A DNA stretch of 35,540 nucleotides from Wenzhouxiangella sp. GTDB taxonomy: Bacteria; Pseudomonadota; Gammaproteobacteria; Xanthomonadales; Wenzhouxiangellaceae. Location of the stretch: assembly GCA_007118895.1 (NCBI GenBank), contig SKQS01000228.1:1-35540 (forward strand), written 5' to 3'. Both the position numbers and the translations under genes were made by a program. Below, one piece after another: positions 32,036 through 35,540 of the stretch (position 1 is the stretch's first letter; each line of letters opens with the position of its first letter). Under the pieces are notes generated by a model. The model had not been told where the DNA came from, did no database searches, and saw only the letters and a program-made list of their open reading frames with translations.

Positions 32036-33328
32036 ATGACATTGTCGGTGGCCGTGATCGGGAGCGGCATCAGCGGCTTGACTGCGGCCCATGCCTGCCG
32101 CAAGGCCGGCTGGCGCGTCACCCTGTTCGAGCAGGAACAGGTCGACGGCATGGCGGCCCATGCCCTGCCGGTCGATGGCGGCATCGTCGACGTTCCGCTG
32201 CGGGTCATGGGAAGGCACTCCTGGGCCAGCGTGCTGGCGCTGGCCGACGAGCTGGGCGTGGAAACCTTCGATGTCAACGTCTACGTCTCCTTAAGCCGGC
32301 TGAACGGGAAAACCTGGTTTCGCAGCAGCCGCATGCCGCTGACCCGTTGGCCGGTGGTCGGTTCCCTGCGCTACCTGGACCAGCGTGCGCTTCGCCTCGC
32401 TCTCGGTCTGCTTCGCCTGCGGCAGATCACCGGTCAGGCGCGCGGAGACAAGCTGACCCTGGAGCAGCTGCTCGCCGGTCAGTCCATCGATCCGCTGTTC
32501 TGGCGCGGCCTGGTTCTGCCTATCCTCAAGACCATCTGCACCTGCGAAGAGGAGTACCTGCTGCGCTGGCCGGCAGGGCAGCTGCTGAGCCTGCTGCATG
32601 ACATTCTCCATCGCAGCGATCTGCTGCGCCTGCGCGGCGGTACCACCGCGCTGGCCAATGCCCTGGCCGGCGACACGGCCAGCCACAAGGGCAGTCCGGT
32701 CAGCCGGGTTCGTCTAAATCAGAAGTCAATCAGCGTGCACAATGCGCGCGGTGACGGCGGTCGCTTCGACCGGGTCATCGTCGCCACCCAGGCCAACCAG
32801 CTGGGCTTTCTCGACGGTGAGCCGTTTGCCGAAGAACGCCGGGTGCTGAGCGGGATCGAGTATGCCCAGGGTGAGCTGCTGGTCCATCGCGACCGACGTT
32901 TCATGCCGGCCCGCGAGGATGACTGGACCGCGCTCAACTTCCAGGCCGACGAGTCGCTGGATCAATCCATGTTCACCGTCTGGGTCAACGCCGTGGAGCC
33001 GACCCTTGCCGAAAAACCACCGGTGTTTCAGACCTGGAACCCGATCCATCAACCCGAGCCGGACCAGGTGCTGGCCCGCATCCCGATGCAGCGGGCGGTG
33101 GTAACCGGCCGCACCGCCGGAATACTTCAGAAACTGCGTCGCTGGCATGCCCGGCCGGACCGGCGTCTGTTCTACTGCGGGTCCTGGGCTTTCGAGGGCG
33201 TGCCGCTGCTGGAGTCCGGAGTGCAGTCGGCACTTGCCGTGGTCAGGACCGTCCAAGACCAGCTGGAAACACAGGGTCAGAATGCAAACTTAAGGCCGAT
33301 ATCGAAACTCCGCTCGGGCCCGGCATAG
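32036..33328 (+). CDS. FAD-dependent oxidoreductase (amine-oxidase-like fold)
   Basis: 430 residues. The N-terminal dinucleotide-binding motif VIGSGISGLTAAHA and the following strand VTLFEQE with its acidic end define the FAD-binding Rossmann fold; a second FAD-contact strand (FDRVIVATQANQ) and a C-terminal YCGSWAFEGVPLLESGVQSA segment complete the amine-oxidase/desaturase-like architecture. Relatives are often annotated as NAD/FAD-dependent oxidoreductases linked to cyclopropane fatty-acid or lipid loci, but the substrate is not visible here. GGGAG at 32021-32025 precedes the ATG. Its last 52 bp overlap the end of the convergent TonB-receptor gene. Confidence 0.85.
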   Translation: MTLSVAVIGSGISGLTAAHACRKAGWRVTLFEQEQVDGMAAHALPVDGGIVDVPLRVMGRHSWASVLALADELGVETFDVNVYVSLSRLNGKTWFRSSRMPLTRWPVVGSLRYLDQRALRLALGLLRLRQITGQARGDKLTLEQLLAGQSIDPLFWRGLVLPILKTICTCEEEYLLRWPAGQLLSLLHDILHRSDLLRLRGGTTALANALAGDTASHKGSPVSRVRLNQKSISVHNARGDGGRFDRVIVATQANQLGFLDGEPFAEERRVLSGIEYAQGELLVHRDRRFMPAREDDWTALNFQADESLDQSMFTVWVNAVEPTLAEKPPVFQTWNPIHQPEPDQVLARIPMQRAVVTGRTAGILQKLRRWHARPDRRLFYCGSWAFEGVPLLESGVQSALAVVRTVQDQLETQGQNANLRPISKLRSGPA

Positions 33329-35412
33329 ATGCCCTGGCGCAAACCGGCAATGTAGCGTCTGTCGGCGAGGTTCCTGATCCCGCCGAAAACTCGCAGGCTG
33401 GCATTGAAGTCGTAGCTTGCTGTCAGGTCGACAGTGGCGTAGCTGGGTATCCGGCCGCCCATGTGATTCAGAGGATCTATCTCGATGCGGTTCATGCCGT
33501 CGCCAAAGACCTGGCCGGTGTAATTGAACAGCAGGGCTGTCTTTAGGCCTTCTGCGCGGTAACTCAGCGCCAGGTTGGCTGCCCACTCTGGAGAGTAGGG
33601 CAGGCGATTACCATCTTCTGCCTGGCCGGGTCGGTCTTCACCGAATTCTGCAGTCGGGATCCAGGTGACGTTTCCATCAAGCTGAAAGCCGCCTCCCAGT
33701 TCATAACCCAGAGATGCCTCAAGGCCCTGGATCAGCGCGCTGCCCTCATTCGGGGCGCGAATGTCGGAAATCCCTGGGTCGACCTGGTTGGAAAAATCCA
33801 TCTGGAAGGCGGCAAGCTGATAGTTGAGCGCGCCAGCTGCACCACGAACACCGAAGTCCAGGTTGACGGATTTCTCCGCCTCGGTAGGCACGTCATCGGA
33901 GCCAACCACGCTGCCCACCAGAGGGGGCGCAAAGGCGACGTAGACACTGCCGTAAAACTGCGCGGATGGATTGAGCTGGAACGTCGCGCCGATTCCCGGC
34001 AGCCATTCGGTGTTGCTGAAGGTATCCACCGGGTCGATTGCTGCGCGCAGGTCATTGCGCTTCTGCTCGTAGGTCTCGACGCGCAGGCCGGCGGTAACCG
34101 AGAAGGCTTCGTTGACCTCAAACCGGTTCTGGGCAAAGAATGCCAGACTGTCAGCGGAGTCGACGCGATTGCGCAGGAATGCGCCAACCGGGTTGCGGGG
34201 TGTGGCCCGATCGGCTCGAACCGTGACATCCTGCATTTCCTCCTGCATGTAACGTACGCCGAATTCGGCATCGTTGTTCACGCCGAGCAGGCCATGTCGC
34301 AAGCTGAGACGGGATTCGAATCCATAGCGTTCGAATGCGCGATTATTGCCTTGCACGGTGTCGGTGAAGTTCCATTCCGTCAGCCCGTCTGCATTGGCGA
34401 CGGCGCCGTCGACAAGGAAACGCCAGTAATCGCGACTCATCTCGCTCCAGTAAACCACGGTTTGCAGGCGCATTTGAGGATTGATTTCCCAATCGTGATT
34501 CACATCAAAGGCCCGGCGGTCGGTCAGAAAGAAGTCATCCGGTGCGGGGTTGAACCTGGCGCCGGCATCGAATGCATCCGGGAAATAGCCACGATACGAA
34601 ATGTTCGCGTCATTCTCGTAGTAGAGGAATTTCACGCCGACAAAGTGATTGGTGCCGATCGCGCTTCCGGCCTTGACCATGACATCGGTCATGTCCCAGC
34701 CCTTGTCATTCCAGCCATCACTGGTTGCATGGGTAGCGATGATCCCGAACCGCGAGTCGGAAGAGGGCGAACTGCCGCCGATCTCGACCATGGCCTCACG
34801 GGTGTTCCAGGAACCCACCTGGCCAGTCACCGCGACGCCGTCATCCGGTGTTCTGGTCAGAAAGTTGATGACACCGCCAATATTGTTTGGGCCGTAGCGC
34901 AATGACGAGGCGCCCTTGAGGATCTCGGCACCCTCCATGCGCTGGACACGGGGATTGTAGTAGCGGGAGTTTCCCACAAATATGCCAGGCTGAATCGGCA
35001 CGCCGTCTTCCAGGACCAGGGTCTTGTAGTCGCCGGCCGGGAGCCCGCGCACCCCGATATTGGTCACCACCGCGCTGTCTTCTTCGCGCTTGACGTAGAT
35101 GCCCGGCACGCGCCGCAGAAGATCCTCGGTCGATCGCGGCTGCACCATTTCTACATCCTCAGCGTCGATCGTGTAGACCGCCCCTGGAGTCAGGGAGAGA
35201 CCAAGTGGAGTGGGTGCCACGACACGAATTCTCGGCAAGGCGATCGAAGCCAGAAGCTCCGAGACTTGGACCTCCTGGAAATGCCCACTGTCGGTCTCAG
35301 CCTCAGTCTCGGCGTGGATCGGGCCGGAGGCGACCAGCAGGGCCAGCGAAATGGCAGCAGCGAGCGGCAGTGGTGCGTGAAGTTTGCCGTTTGGCGGGGT
35401 GCTTAAGTGCAT
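33277..35412 (-). CDS. TonB-dependent outer-membrane receptor, FecA-like
   Basis: A 711-residue receptor with a signal peptide (cleavage after GPIHA). After a ~35-residue linker come the plug domain (DAEDVEMVQPRSTEDLL, GIYVKREED, VRGLPAGDYKTLVLEDGVPI, SSLRYGPNNIGGVINFLTR) and a 22-strand-type barrel ending in the terminal Phe of outer-membrane proteins (LKFAF). The plug resembles ferric-citrate/siderophore receptors, without the N-terminal signalling domain of FecA. A weak TonB-box candidate is IRVVAP. The ATG at 35412 is preferred to a TTG at 35430 because of the promoter position (start near 35445) and an upstream CAGGAT. The Fur-like site in its promoter indicates iron repression. No siderophore genes are nearby. 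Confidence 0.9.
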   Translation of the reverse strand: MHLSTPPNGKLHAPLPLAAAISLALLVASGPIHAETEAETDSGHFQEVQVSELLASIALPRIRVVAPTPLGLSLTPGAVYTIDAEDVEMVQPRSTEDLLRRVPGIYVKREEDSAVVTNIGVRGLPAGDYKTLVLEDGVPIQPGIFVGNSRYYNPRVQRMEGAEILKGASSLRYGPNNIGGVINFLTRTPDDGVAVTGQVGSWNTREAMVEIGGSSPSSDSRFGIIATHATSDGWNDKGWDMTDVMVKAGSAIGTNHFVGVKFLYYENDANISYRGYFPDAFDAGARFNPAPDDFFLTDRRAFDVNHDWEINPQMRLQTVVYWSEMSRDYWRFLVDGAVANADGLTEWNFTDTVQGNNRAFERYGFESRLSLRHGLLGVNNDAEFGVRYMQEEMQDVTVRADRATPRNPVGAFLRNRVDSADSLAFFAQNRFEVNEAFSVTAGLRVETYEQKRNDLRAAIDPVDTFSNTEWLPGIGATFQLNPSAQFYGSVYVAFAPPLVGSVVGSDDVPTEAEKSVNLDFGVRGAAGALNYQLAAFQMDFSNQVDPGISDIRAPNEGSALIQGLEASLGYELGGGFQLDGNVTWIPTAEFGEDRPGQAEDGNRLPYSPEWAANLALSYRAEGLKTALLFNYTGQVFGDGMNRIEIDPLNHMGGRIPSYATVDLTASYDFNASLRVFGGIRNLADRRYIAGLRQGIYAGPERSFDIGLKFAF

Positions 35413-35451
35413 ATCCTGTTGACAGTCCAAGTTTTATTAACAATGAAAAAA

Positions 35452-35480
35452 AGTATAACGATAATGATTCGTATTTGCAA
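35452..35480 (-). promoter_or_regulatory. Fur-box promoter of the TonB-dependent receptor
   Basis: On the leftward strand, TTGCAA (35480-35475) and TATACT (35457-35452) are separated by 17 bp. Between and over them lies GATAATGATTCGTATTTGC (35460-35478, plus-strand reading), which matches the 19-bp Fur consensus at 13 positions, including all nine of the first half. A Fur dimer here would cover the promoter core, so the receptor should be expressed only when iron is scarce. Confidence 0.7.
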
Positions 35481-35513
35481 TAAATATTTCCCAAGGAGGT
35501 TTAGCAACGCTGA

Positions 35514-35540
35514 GTTCAACTCGGGAGGTTCAACTCGGGA
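35514..35540. repeat. 14-bp tandem repeat running off the window edge
   Basis: GTTCAACTCGGGAG (35514-35527) is followed by GTTCAACTCGGGA (35528-35540), an identical copy cut by the end of the window. The stretch is preceded by AAGGAGGT (35493-35500) with no usable start codon. Any further copies lie outside, so the total number is unknown. Confidence 0.8.

Overview
The window is GC-rich, densely coded bacterial DNA. It looks like a gammaproteobacterium close to the Lysobacterales/Wenzhouxiangella type. This rests on the ribF-ileS-lspA gene order, an AidB with close E. coli-like motifs, an OprI/Lpp-type alanine-zipper lipoprotein, a Hanks-type kinase with C-terminal TPR-like repeats, and a very large secreted repeat protein ending in an IFIDGFE-type tail. 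The placement is inference from protein character; I could not search databases. No insertion sequence, integrase, CRISPR array or rRNA is visible, and the window reads as chromosomal.

Layout. 1-2476: the first codons of a leftward gene, then a TetR regulator translationally coupled to aidB, with an operator-like palindrome over the promoter. 2594-6510: an S41-type protease, a CIA30-family protein, an alanine-zipper lipoprotein and, on the other strand, an L,D-transpeptidase; the last two are cell-envelope genes. 6725-9343: a tight five-gene cluster (membrane protein, winged-helix regulator, thioredoxin-like protein, ABA4-like membrane protein, multi-pass membrane protein) with no assigned function. 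9479-13770: the housekeeping operon ribF-ileS-lspA. 13866-21697: a 1579-residue secreted protein of 14 repeats, a Ser/Thr kinase and a small beta-rich protein.

21719-22414 is the most unusual locus. A tRNA-Thr(CGT) gene with a good promoter is followed by three tandem 185-bp units plus a fourth stub. Each unit begins with a copy of the last 17-18 nt of the tRNA and also carries an inverted copy of its T arm. The architecture is very like the 178-bp repeats (rtT RNA) behind the E. coli tyrT tRNA gene, but on a different tRNA and with different sequence.

22414-35540: a leftward pair (unknown anchored protein, YihG-like acyltransferase) divergent from a sensor diguanylate cyclase; a secreted tail-fibre-like protein with collagen triplets, 15-residue repeats and an S74 self-cleaving chaperone domain; a leftward M20 peptidase and DUF2891 protein; an FAD-dependent oxidoreductase; and a FecA-like TonB-dependent receptor whose promoter contains a clear Fur-box-like site. 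The last 27 bases are a 14-bp tandem repeat running off the edge, so the window may be a contig that stops in a repeat.
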